Source: Marinilabilia rubra (GTDB lineage Bacteria; Bacteroidota; Bacteroidia; Bacteroidales; Marinilabiliaceae). Taken from it: a DNA stretch of 64,000 nt. The stretch spans positions 411,992 to 475,991 of the forward strand of contig NZ_QEWP01000002.1 of NCBI RefSeq assembly GCF_003121985.1, in the 5' to 3' direction. Within the stretch, counting starts at the first letter, position 1. Each line of letters begins with the position of its first letter. A program made the position numbers and the translations under genes. Below are positions 26,489 to 34,308 of this stretch, one piece after another. The notes under the pieces were generated by a model that saw nothing but the letters and a program-made list of their open reading frames with translations, had not been told where the DNA came from and searched no databases.

Positions 26489-28282
26489 TTACTGAATGCT
26501 GATGGCGCCAAATTTACATTTCTCGATACAGGCACCGCATTTAATACACACACTGCTGTCTATGACATGAGGCAGTTTCTTCTCTCCCGAAATGGCATCA
26601 ACCGGGCAAACTCTGGAACAGAGCGTACAGCCCACACACAATTTGGAGTTGATAACATACTGCATCAGTGCACGACATTGTCCGGCAGGGCATTTACTCT
26701 CCTTCACGTGAGACTGATACTCCTCGGGGAAATTGTCCATTGTAGACAGAACGGGGTTGGGAGAAGTTTGTCCCAACCCACACAGGGCGGTATCCTTTAT
26801 GACATTTGCCAGATTGCGCAGGCGAGTCAGGTCTCCCTCTTCTCCCTGTCCCAGTGTGATTTTGTCCAGCATTTCATGAAGTCGCTTATTTCCAACCCGG
26901 CATGGGGTACATTTTCCGCAGCTTTCCTCAACAGTAAAATCGAGATAGAATTTAGCAACAGAAACCATACAGTCGTCTTCATCCATTACAATCATACCAC
27001 CTGATCCCATCATGGAACCACTTGCCAGAAGTCCGTCATAATCGATGGCCAGATCAAGGTGGTCCTCTGTCAGACAACCTCCGGAAGGACCTCCTGTCTG
27101 AACTGCTTTAAATTTCTTTCCGCCCTTGATGCCACCTCCAATATCGAAAATAACTTCACGGAGGGTGGTTCCCATGGGGACTTCAATAAGTCCTACGTTA
27201 TTAACCTTTCCGGCCAGAGCAAAAACTTTAGTTCCTGGACTTTTTTCTGTTCCAATCTTTTTAAACCAGTCAGCCCCTTTCAGGAAAATAGCCGGAATGT
27301 TAGCGAACGTTTCAACGTTGTTAACATTGGTTGGCTTCTCTTTGTATCCACTTTGTGCAGGAAAAGGAGGCTTCACGGTAGGTTCGCCACGCAACCCTTC
27401 CATTGAGTGAATGAGGGCAGTCTCCTCTCCACAAACAAAGGCACCGGCTCCATAGCGAATCTCAACATCAAAATTGAAACCAGTTCCAAAAATATCGTTG
27501 CCTAACAAGCCATAATCCCGTGCTTGCTCAATAGCTATCTTCAAACGTTTAATGGCAAGAGGATATTCAGCCCGGATATAAATCAGCCCCCTGTCGGCCC
27601 CAATGCAGTAACCGCAAATGGCCATAGCCTCCAGCACTGAATGGGGATCCCCTTCAAGAATCGAGCGATCCATAAATGCACCGGGATCCCCTTCATCGGC
27701 ATTACAAACCACATATTTCTGGTCAGCTTCCGACTTACGGGTCAATTCCCATTTTAATCCTGAAGGGAAACCTCCTCCTCCGCGGCCACGAAGACCAGAA
27801 TCTTTGACCACGTTAATGGCTGCTTCAGGAGTCATTTCCTCCATTATGGTTCCAAGTGCACTGTAACCGTCACGGGCAATGTACTCATCAATGTTTTCGG
27901 GATTAATAAAACCACAGTTTCGCAAAGCAATTCTCAACTGTTTTTTATAGAAGTCCATATGTCGTGAGTCGCTTACATGCTCCTTTGTTTCGGGATCAAC
28001 ATATAACAAACGCTCTACTTTACGCCCTTTAATGACATGCTCAAGAACTATGTCTTCAGCATCATCAGGCGCTACGTGCACATAGAAGGTATTATCAGGC
28101 ACCATTTTAACAACAGGACCTTTTTCGCAGAAACCAAAACACCCGGTACGAACAACCTGAACATCATCCTGAAGATTGTTCTCGCTCAAAGAGGCGTTTA
28201 AATTTGAGGCAATGGCTTCGCTTTCCGAGGCGCGGCATCCCGTACCTCCACAAACAAGAATATGGTTTTTGTATTTGGCCAT
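26489..28282 (-). CDS. hydB: Flavin subunit HydB of [FeFe]-hydrogenase 1 (597 aa)
   Basis: NuoF-like subunit that binds FMN and NAD(H). It has an N-terminal thioredoxin-like [2Fe-2S] domain (C11-x4-C16, C48-x3-C52), the NADH/FMN fold with GLRGRGGGGFPSGLKW and GAGAFVCGEETALI, and a [4Fe-4S] site SCGKCTPCRVG with a late Cys (ALCGLGQ). C-terminally there are two ferredoxin-type clusters, CVGCTLCSRVCP and CIKCGACIEKC. The C-terminal ferredoxin domain is the part needed for ferredoxin coupling in known bifurcating HydABC, so this complex probably couples NADH and ferredoxin oxidation to H2 formation. Confidence 0.95.
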   Translation of the reverse strand: MAKYKNHILVCGGTGCRASESEAIASNLNASLSENNLQDDVQVVRTGCFGFCEKGPVVKMVPDNTFYVHVAPDDAEDIVLEHVIKGRKVERLLYVDPETKEHVSDSRHMDFYKKQLRIALRNCGFINPENIDEYIARDGYSALGTIMEEMTPEAAINVVKDSGLRGRGGGGFPSGLKWELTRKSEADQKYVVCNADEGDPGAFMDRSILEGDPHSVLEAMAICGYCIGADRGLIYIRAEYPLAIKRLKIAIEQARDYGLLGNDIFGTGFNFDVEIRYGAGAFVCGEETALIHSMEGLRGEPTVKPPFPAQSGYKEKPTNVNNVETFANIPAIFLKGADWFKKIGTEKSPGTKVFALAGKVNNVGLIEVPMGTTLREVIFDIGGGIKGGKKFKAVQTGGPSGGCLTEDHLDLAIDYDGLLASGSMMGSGGMIVMDEDDCMVSVAKFYLDFTVEESCGKCTPCRVGNKRLHEMLDKITLGQGEEGDLTRLRNLANVIKDTALCGLGQTSPNPVLSTMDNFPEEYQSHVKESKCPAGQCRALMQYVINSKLCVGCTLCSRVCPVDAISGEKKLPHVIDSSVCIKCGACIEKCKFGAISIQ

Positions 28283-28309
28283 AGCTTTATTTTGATTCAG
28301 AGTTTAGAT

Positions 28310-28708
28310 TTACTTTTTATCAATCGTTTCATAACTGTCGGGGATAATTCCATCCACCAACTCCCCATTTTTGATGTATTTTTCAATAATCTCAGAGGCC
28401 TTTTTTGTGTCAACTTGCCCAAATACAACTGGTTTTTCGCCGGGCAGTGTCACTTCAATAGTAGGCTCTGCATAGCAATAGCCCATGCAGCCGGTTTGAG
28501 TCACCACTGCATCAACAGCCTGACTTTCCAGTTCATCAACCATATAATTCATGGTATCTCTTGCACCGGAAGCAATGCCACAGGTCGCCATCGAAACCTT
28601 AATTTGTACAAGGCTGTCAGGGTGATCACTTTTCTCTCTCAGGGTGATTTTCCCTTTGAGATCGTCTCTCATTTTCTTGAGGTCCTGAAGATTCTTTACT
28701 TTACTCAT
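28310..28708 (-). CDS. Thioredoxin-like [2Fe-2S] ferredoxin (132 aa)
   Basis: Small soluble iron-sulfur protein of the type found beside HydABC in anaerobes. Four cysteines fit a thioredoxin-fold [2Fe-2S] site: MATCGIASGAR near 42-52 and TGCMGYC near 73-79. One position of the first pair is Ala/Ser-like, since only a single Cys lies in ATCGIASG; ligation may be incomplete or may use the other available Cys. It is 28 bp upstream of hydB and co-transcribed. It could ferry electrons between HydB and the sensor proteins; this is inference. Confidence 0.8.
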   Translation of the reverse strand: MSKVKNLQDLKKMRDDLKGKITLREKSDHPDSLVQIKVSMATCGIASGARDTMNYMVDELESQAVDAVVTQTGCMGYCYAEPTIEVTLPGEKPVVFGQVDTKKASEIIEKYIKNGELVDGIIPDSYETIDKK

Positions 28709-28729
28709 AGCTGATCAGATTAAAATAAC

Positions 28730-29251
28730 TTACAGTTCTTCCTTCAACATATTTTTTACAAAAACCCCAACTTTGGGGTGTGATATCGGAATTCCATCCA
28801 GTATATCATTGATTTCACGGGATGAAATTTCATATACTTCTTCATCTTTTTGGATTCTCACTTTAACATTGATAGCAGGATTACCTGTTATCAAAAGGGA
28901 CAAAGTGGATGCAACCTCACCCAAAGGGATGCAGTCAATATTGCTGGTAAAAAACACGGCTTTTACGGTTGTTCCTTCACCGGGGGCCGAAACCACTTCT
29001 ACTTTCCCACCGGTCTGCTCGGCATTCATTTTCAAAAACGGCAGACCCAGTCCTACCTTTCTGGTAGTTCGGGATGTTGTGTATGGGTCAGTTATTTTCT
29101 GAACCATCTCTGCATCCATTCCGCAACCGTTGTCGCGAATGGTCATTTCAAGAGTTTCTCCCAAAAACACCAGACTCACGTCTACCTCATCCGCTCCCGC
29201 TTTGATGGAGTTTTCGGCTATGTCCATGATGTGCATCGAAAGATCCTTCAT
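28730..29251 (-). CDS. GHKL-type ATP-binding protein (173 aa)
   Basis: A free-standing histidine-kinase-type ATPase domain with no phospho-accepting His. N-box AENSIKAGA (about 13-21), G1 DNGCGM near 40 and G2 GLGLPFL near 67 are intact. The C-terminal 70 residues form an extra domain not seen in full kinases. Proteins of this type sit beside HydABC and HydS genes in Thermotogae and Clostridia. It may act as an anti-sigma/kinase factor like RsbW or RsbT, but its target is unknown and no STAS protein is nearby. Confidence 0.8.
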   Translation of the reverse strand: MKDLSMHIMDIAENSIKAGADEVDVSLVFLGETLEMTIRDNGCGMDAEMVQKITDPYTTSRTTRKVGLGLPFLKMNAEQTGGKVEVVSAPGEGTTVKAVFFTSNIDCIPLGEVASTLSLLITGNPAINVKVRIQKDEEVYEISSREINDILDGIPISHPKVGVFVKNMLKEEL

Positions 29252-29308
29252 TACGTTTTATTTCTTTTATTCTGAAAATTTGATCATTACCGGGTCATTT
29301 CAATAATT

Positions 29309-30073
29309 CTATCCTCCTTTGTTCTTCAGCAACTCAGGCATCACACTTCTTCCACTTTCACCATTAAGGGCCCGCTTAAATTCTTCCAGTTTTGTATCTT
29401 TTATTGTTAACAGAGTCAAATGACTACCCAATTTCTCAGGCCAATGAGCATCTGAACCGGCCACCAGAGGTTTAATCTTGCCCCATCCCATTTTGTCAAC
29501 CAACGCTGGTTCCGCTTTAGGACTTATCTCCAAAGCATCGGCCTGTATATCGGGAGGTACAAAACCTAACTGGCTACTAAGGCTGTTGGACTTACGATCA
29601 ATATGAGCCGGAATAAATAAACCACCTAACGATTTTACCAACTGATATGATTCATCAAGGTTCCGGTCCAAAGCAGCGATCAATAGCCTTTCCTCTTCTC
29701 CAAGGATGTTATCCTCTGCATCCACCCAGACCTGATCACCAAAATAATCAGGATTATTAGGCACCTTTATCAACCACTTATCCAGCCATTTTTGAAATTC
29801 ATCAATGGCATTCATCTCATCAAAAAGTGCCAGGCAATGCACTTCCTCCCGTGTATTGATTTCAGCTCCGCCCCAAACAGTAATGCCTTTTTGCCGGCCA
29901 AGTTCCATAACCACTCTGCACTGCCTGGTTGAGTTATGATCGGTAACAGCCAATATGTCAATGTTCTTTTTTAGTGCTTCATTAATAATCCTGCCCGGGC
30001 TCATATCCAGATTTCCACAAGGAGATAATACCGTGTGAACATGCAAATCTGCCCGAAAGGTCTTTAACATCAT
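29309..30073 (-). CDS. PHP-domain phosphoesterase-like protein (254 aa)
   Basis: The metal-binding motifs of the PHP superfamily are in order: LHVHTVLSPCG near 9-19, ILAVTDHN near 39-46, an EIN Glu near 72, a late PAHIDRK near 155 and GSDAHWPE near 207. Family members hydrolyse phosphate esters, and the fold is shared with histidinol phosphatase and polymerase exonucleases. The start codon overlaps the stop of the preceding DRTGG gene by 4 bp (ATGA), a sign of translational coupling. The substrate is unknown. Its fixed position in hydrogenase sensor loci suggests a signalling nucleotide or phosphoprotein; that is inference. Confidence 0.82.
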   Translation of the reverse strand: MMLKTFRADLHVHTVLSPCGNLDMSPGRIINEALKKNIDILAVTDHNSTRQCRVVMELGRQKGITVWGGAEINTREEVHCLALFDEMNAIDEFQKWLDKWLIKVPNNPDYFGDQVWVDAEDNILGEEERLLIAALDRNLDESYQLVKSLGGLFIPAHIDRKSNSLSSQLGFVPPDIQADALEISPKAEPALVDKMGWGKIKPLVAGSDAHWPEKLGSHLTLLTIKDTKLEEFKRALNGESGRSVMPELLKNKGG

Positions 30074-30417
30074 CCTCCATTTTGGTTTTGGATCAATTCG
30101 TAGAGTTTCCCGGTCAGTTCGAAAGTTTCCATTTCAGTTCCAAGCAACGGAATCTCTTCTTCAATACCCTGAGCCAATGTATCCTCATCAGGCTTGTGTC
30201 CCTTCACCAATATCACAGCAGCGACTTCTTTAAGCGAAGCAACAGCCATCACATTTTTGTGTGTTTGCAAAGTCACCCATACATCACCTTCTGATGCATT
30301 GCCCATCACGTCGCTCAATAAGTCAGAAACATATCCTCCGGTTACTTCCCGGTCAAGGCTCTCATCTCCACAAAACACACTTAAACCTAATTCCTTAACT
30401 ATATTTTTTACTTTCAT
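30070..30417 (-). CDS. DRTGG-domain protein, copy B (115 aa)
   Basis: Small protein with the DRTGG-like ligand-binding fold: MKVKNIVKELGLSVFCG, then REVTGGYVSDLLSDVMGNA (the TGGYVSDLLS segment is the family hallmark), and GDVWVTLQTHKNVMAVA. It has no catalytic motif. Such domains occur in phosphotransacetylase and CBS proteins, where they are thought to bind nucleotides. It opens the second half of the sensor locus (DRTGG-PHP-ATPase-ferredoxin-HydBAC) and has a paralogue at 32480-32830. A 20-bp palindrome and a dispersed repeat lie immediately upstream. Confidence 0.75.
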   Translation of the reverse strand: MKVKNIVKELGLSVFCGDESLDREVTGGYVSDLLSDVMGNASEGDVWVTLQTHKNVMAVASLKEVAAVILVKGHKPDEDTLAQGIEEEIPLLGTEMETFELTGKLYELIQNQNGG

Positions 30418-30421
30418 AATT

Positions 30422-30612
30422 GCAATACTCCGTTAAACTTTTACAATATATTTGTAATCAATTGATTACAAGAATATCCTTTTTCATATTAATGTGAAGA
30501 ATTTCAGCATGACACGAATGATCTTACATCTAATATCTATAAATCTAACGATCTATTGTTATTGTATTTGCTAAAAAAAAATCACTTAAGTTATAGGCCG
30601 AATGCCTGCCTG
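30422..30612 (-). repeat. Dispersed intergenic element, copy A
   Basis: Read on the minus strand, three blocks occur in the same order as in copy B (47968-48179). They are 15 bp CAGGCAGGCATTCGG (30612-30598), 17 bp AACAATAGATCGTTAGA (30560-30544) and 22 bp at 30443-30422 containing TTTAACGGAGTATTGC. The distance between blocks 2 and 3 is exactly 100 bp in both copies. The last block ends 4 bp before the ATG of the DRTGG gene. Confidence 0.75.
30441..30471. promoter_or_regulatory. Overlapping palindromes, candidate operator
   Basis: TTGTAATCAATTGATTACAA (30452-30471) is a perfect 20-bp palindrome. It overlaps a second one, TTACAA-TATAT-TTGTAA (30441-30457). Both lie 24-54 bp upstream of the DRTGG-B start codon. 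The TTGT...ACAA ends resemble Rex or Crp/Fnr-type sites, which would suit a redox-controlled hydrogenase operon. The palindrome is not conserved in copy B of the surrounding repeat. Confidence 0.45.
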
Positions 30613-30664
30613 TTGACAGACATTGAGATTGTTCCGGTTAATAGGAACTCGTTTCATTTGAAAC

Positions 30665-32047
30665 TCACCCCCCCGCCTCATCTTCAGCCCCTTTTTTATT
30701 ACAATTTTTGTCCAATCTGTTTTTGCCCCATACCTTTTCAATGATTTTAAGGGCATGCTCTCCACTCAACTTGCTATGCTTTTCCATCATCCGTTGAATA
30801 AAAACACAAGCTGAAAGCTGAGATTCACGTCTTACAATATCTTCTGCAAGACTCTGGCAGTTTGGAGCACCGCAAGCACCACAATCAATCCCCGGCAGGA
30901 AACACATTAAATGGCGAACCTGCTGCATCTTTCGCATAGCTTCTCCCATATCTTCATCCAAAGCCATCATAGATCGTGGCTCCAGTATGCCAATGTCCAT
31001 ATTATGATTCATAAAGTGAGTATAAGCTTTTATGTCTCCGGGAATATCAGCAACTCCTTCAAAACGCTTAGCTCTTTTATTCAGTCTTTCGGTGGTTAAA
31101 AAACGGTTACCGCCAACCAACACCCCTCCGGCACAACTCTGATCACAAGCCCTTAATTCCAGAAAATCGACATTCCCCAGTTCATCATTTTCAAGCTTTT
31201 CAAGAAATTCGATAACATTATGAATGCCATCAATGGCCAGGCAACGTCCTTCCATCCTGCTGGCCTCCCCCTCAGTCAGGCTGTATTTAATAGATCCGGG
31301 ACTCAAAAGAGGCAACATTTCACCGGGGGAAACACTGCTGCTATTGTGTCTGGATTTAATCAGCCGGTATATTTTATTATAGATAAATCTCATATCAATG
31401 ACGCCATCGAGAGGAGATTGCTCTTCACCCACAGGGCTTTTTACAGCGGCAATCTTGGCGGCACATGGAGTGACATAAAAGATTCCAATATCCTCAGATG
31501 GGATGCCTTCATCCTCCAGGCGTTTTCTGAAATAAACAGCAGATGCATCAATAGGAGGTTTGATATTTAGTACCTGATCAAGAAGTGATGGAAATTTAAT
31601 TTGCACTAAACGAACAATGGCCGGACAAAATGAAGATATTGATGGTTTTTCTTCAGCTTCCCGGGCTGTTTCAACCATTGCCTTCCTTATGATTCCGGCA
31701 GTGTGTTCCGTCTGAAAAACATGGGTAAAGCCCAGCTCCCGCATTACTGAAAAAATTTCTGCCTCTGTTACTTTAGCGGGAAACTGTCCAATCAAAACAG
31801 CAGGAACCAAAGCAACGCGACATTTGTAATTGAAGATCCGGTCAAAATCGTCATGTTCAACAAAAATGGCATCAACCGGACATGCCCGCATACACTCACC
31901 GCAATCCACACACCAATCCGGACGAATAGATGCGATACCGTTACGAATACGTATTGCGCCTGTCGGGCATACATTCATACAATGTGTACAACCGTAACAA
32001 GTCTTTTCATCAACTTTAAGTGCATGATAAAAACTGTCCTCTGCCAT
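30665..32047 (-). CDS. [FeFe]-hydrogenase-like sensor, group D/HydS type without PAS (460 aa)
   Basis: Hydrogenase-like iron-sulfur protein, probably sensory. Two N-terminal [4Fe-4S] motifs (CYGCTHCMNVCP, CVDCGECMRACP) precede an H-cluster domain with all four cubane ligands: C141 (FCPA), C195 (TPCAAK), C301 and C305 (ACDQSC). The residue before C141 is Phe, so the proton-relay Cys of catalytic HydA is absent, and the L3 tail is LVGGNRF instead of GGGQP. A further Fe-S motif DCGACGAPNC follows near 392. This set of changes fits the low-activity sensory hydrogenases. Co-transcribed with the RsbT-like ATPase gene 6 bp upstream. Confidence 0.88.
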   Translation of the reverse strand: MAEDSFYHALKVDEKTCYGCTHCMNVCPTGAIRIRNGIASIRPDWCVDCGECMRACPVDAIFVEHDDFDRIFNYKCRVALVPAVLIGQFPAKVTEAEIFSVMRELGFTHVFQTEHTAGIIRKAMVETAREAEEKPSISSFCPAIVRLVQIKFPSLLDQVLNIKPPIDASAVYFRKRLEDEGIPSEDIGIFYVTPCAAKIAAVKSPVGEEQSPLDGVIDMRFIYNKIYRLIKSRHNSSSVSPGEMLPLLSPGSIKYSLTEGEASRMEGRCLAIDGIHNVIEFLEKLENDELGNVDFLELRACDQSCAGGVLVGGNRFLTTERLNKRAKRFEGVADIPGDIKAYTHFMNHNMDIGILEPRSMMALDEDMGEAMRKMQQVRHLMCFLPGIDCGACGAPNCQSLAEDIVRRESQLSACVFIQRMMEKHSKLSGEHALKIIEKVWGKNRLDKNCNKKGAEDEAGG

Positions 32048-32053
32048 TTATTA

Positions 32054-32470
32054 CTACTCGTTTAACAAAGTGGTTATTTCTACTTTAGTGCCCTTGCCAA
32101 CTTCACTGGTAATATTCAATTCATCGGCATTTTTTTTCATATTTGGCAATCCCATTCCGGCACCGAATCCCATCTCCCGGACAGCCTGTGAAGCAGTGGA
32201 ATACCCCTCCTGCATTGCCTGATCAATATCCGGGATCCCCGGTCCTTCATCTTCAATAATGACAAAGATCCTGTGTGGCTCTATATCAACCTGAATACAA
32301 CCATTCCAGGCATGTGCCACAACATTTACTTCGCCCTCGTAGAGGGCAACAACCAATCTTTTTATTATGGGTGGAGGTACATTCAACTGTTTAAGCATCT
32401 TCTTTACAGCACTGCTGGCATTGCCTGCCTTTGAAAAGTTTCCTCCCTCTATTTCGTATTTAAATTTCAT
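32054..32470 (-). CDS. RsbT/RsbW-like serine-kinase ATPase (138 aa)
   Basis: Anti-sigma-factor-type GHKL kinase. Its length and motifs match the RsbT/SpoIIAB group: N-box ALYEGEVNVVAHA near 42-54, G1 DEGPGIPD near 74-81 and G2 GAGMGLPNM near 102-110, with the C-terminus SEVGKGTKVEI. Such proteins phosphorylate STAS-domain antagonists or bind a sigma factor. Neither partner is encoded in the window. The gene lies 6 bp from the hydrogenase-like sensor and 9 bp from the DRTGG gene, so a redox-sensing output is likely. Confidence 0.87.
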   Translation of the reverse strand: MKFKYEIEGGNFSKAGNASSAVKKMLKQLNVPPPIIKRLVVALYEGEVNVVAHAWNGCIQVDIEPHRIFVIIEDEGPGIPDIDQAMQEGYSTASQAVREMGFGAGMGLPNMKKNADELNITSEVGKGTKVEITTLLNE

Positions 32471-32479
32471 TAATTCGAT

Positions 32480-32830
32480 TTAGTAAACAGGTTTTAATCC
32501 TGCATCATGCAACCGGGCAATGGCGCCAAACATGGAGAACCGGCATTCTATTAAAACCATTTCATGTTCTGATGCAATTTCAAGCATTGGTGGCAAAACC
32601 CGTTTATTCCTGACAAATACGATACACTCAATATCTGCCATTTCAGCCGTTCTGATGGTTTGCAAATTGTTGAGCCCGGTAACCAGAACAAGCTTATCGG
32701 TATCAAGTGTTAAAACATCACTCATTAAATCACTTGCGAAACCAAAAAGAACTTCTTTCTGGAGAAATTCCTCTCCCATGACCACATTCCCATCTAAAAC
32801 ATCCACTAAGTTTTCAATTTTCATGGTCAA
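32480..32830 (-). CDS. DRTGG-domain protein, copy A (116 aa)
   Basis: Paralogue of the protein at 30070-30417, with the same layout: an N-terminal IENLVDVLDGNVVMG, then EVLFGFASDLMSDVLTLD in place of the TGGYVSDLLS segment, and LVLVTGLNNLQTIRTA. It opens the DRTGG-ATPase-hydrogenase-sensor trio. It has no catalytic residues; a small-molecule-binding role is inferred from the family. A 261-bp spacer separates it from the phosphatase gene, leaving room for an internal promoter. Confidence 0.72.
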   Translation of the reverse strand: MTMKIENLVDVLDGNVVMGEEFLQKEVLFGFASDLMSDVLTLDTDKLVLVTGLNNLQTIRTAEMADIECIVFVRNKRVLPPMLEIASEHEMVLIECRFSMFGAIARLHDAGLKPVY

Positions 32831-33091
32831 TCAGCTTTCGGGTTCAACATTATCAAAAAGCTACAAAACAAACACTTAACCCCAATAATGAGATTAAAGA
32901 TTTTTTTCACTAATAAAAATACGAAACTACAATTTTTAACGATTACTTAAAACAAAAAACCGCCTTCAAACTAATAAATATCTAATCTAAATTACTGCAG
33001 AAATGACAAATGAAAGCAATAAAAACCTTAATCACCGAGAAACCATTGATGACACTTTTTAACTTTTGAATAAAAAAGTCATTGATGCGAA

Positions 33092-34285
33092 TTACATAAA
33101 TTCAACATCCACTTCTTTAAGAAATTTTTCCTCAAGAAGATTAACAATCCGTTTTATCACCGAACGCCTAATCTCAAGTTCCACGGGAAGGTTAGGATCC
33201 TGATGAGCCACATTTATGCGGGTACCATTCAAGACATGGATTTTATCACTTTCAAGCAGCATACGAATCATTAGATCTGCCGGGCCATTACCAAGCTTGG
33301 TATCACGGTGGAAATTTTCAAGTATCCTGGCTACCTTGCCTAGTGTCAAAATGCCTTCAGTAACCAGATTAATTCCTTCAACATAAGAAGCTGGGGGTAA
33401 TTCCGGATCGGTAGATTGCATTCCGGCATCAAATTTCAGCGCCAGTTCACGAGCCACCAACTCAGCAGTCGTCCCTCCTGCTATAATCTTTTTACCATGA
33501 AAACGCTGTACCTTTAATGCAAAGTCAAGATCATGCTTTTCTTCGAAGGGCGGCCCCGAAACCAATAAAAGTTTTCGGGGCTCACGAAAATATATAACTC
33601 CACACGAAGTATCATCCTTAGGGCTTTCCCCATCATGCAAAGCAGCCATATTAACAACTTTACGGGACAATTTTGCAGCGGAAATATATTGCTCATTACG
33701 CAATGTTTTTTTCACATATTCCACAGCCCCGTCTCGCCCCCACCCAAAGGGAAAAGAGCGAGTCCCCATTCCGGACTGAATGATCCCGTCTGTCCAGAAT
33801 ACGACACGATCTTCTTTCTGTGCCCGAAAACTACAAGTCTTTATTATTTTTCCTTTATGCCTGTCCGACTCCAGTTCAAGATTTTCCCACCCGGGATCAA
33901 ATTCCTGATTATTTCTCAGCAGAAGGCAAGAGGGATTATCGTATTCAACAATAGTCGTTTGCCCGTTATCCTCCATATCCACAATGGTGAATGTGGAATA
34001 ACTAATCTTTCGTACTGAGCACACAGGCAATGTATTCATAATAATCTCGGCTGTTTTTCTAACCTCGCGGTGTTCGATGGTAAAATTCACCGCCATGGAG
34101 GAGGTCAGTGACGCCAAAACATTGGCCTTTACTCCTGAGCCCATGCCATCTGACAAAACCACAATGGTACGCCCCTCTTCACGAATGCGCCGGGATAGAA
34201 AGACATCTCCGCAAATGGCCTCCCCTTCATGATCTTTCTGCTCACAAAAAATATCCAGAAATATATTTTGGTCTGGTAAATGCAT
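33092..34285 (-). CDS. SpoIIE/PP2C-type protein phosphatase with C-terminal extension (397 aa)
   Basis: Mn-dependent Ser/Thr phosphatase domain at about 10-232. The metal motifs are GDVFLS (D27), VVLSDGMGSG (D46), FWTDGI near 162 and DDTSCGVI near 220. There are no transmembrane helices and no N-terminal sensor. Residues about 233-397 form an extension unlike the usual SpoIIE family, with predicted mixed alpha/beta structure and LLVSGPPFEE at its start. In partner-switching systems such phosphatases dephosphorylate a STAS antagonist. Here it is 23 bp from the PAS-bearing hydrogenase-like sensor, which probably controls it. Confidence 0.87.
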   Translation of the reverse strand: MHLPDQNIFLDIFCEQKDHEGEAICGDVFLSRRIREEGRTIVVLSDGMGSGVKANVLASLTSSMAVNFTIEHREVRKTAEIIMNTLPVCSVRKISYSTFTIVDMEDNGQTTIVEYDNPSCLLLRNNQEFDPGWENLELESDRHKGKIIKTCSFRAQKEDRVVFWTDGIIQSGMGTRSFPFGWGRDGAVEYVKKTLRNEQYISAAKLSRKVVNMAALHDGESPKDDTSCGVIYFREPRKLLLVSGPPFEEKHDLDFALKVQRFHGKKIIAGGTTAELVARELALKFDAGMQSTDPELPPASYVEGINLVTEGILTLGKVARILENFHRDTKLGNGPADLMIRMLLESDKIHVLNGTRINVAHQDPNLPVELEIRRSVIKRIVNLLEEKFLKEVDVEFM

Positions 34286-34308
34286 AGTTATCTGATTAAA
34301 AGGCCATA

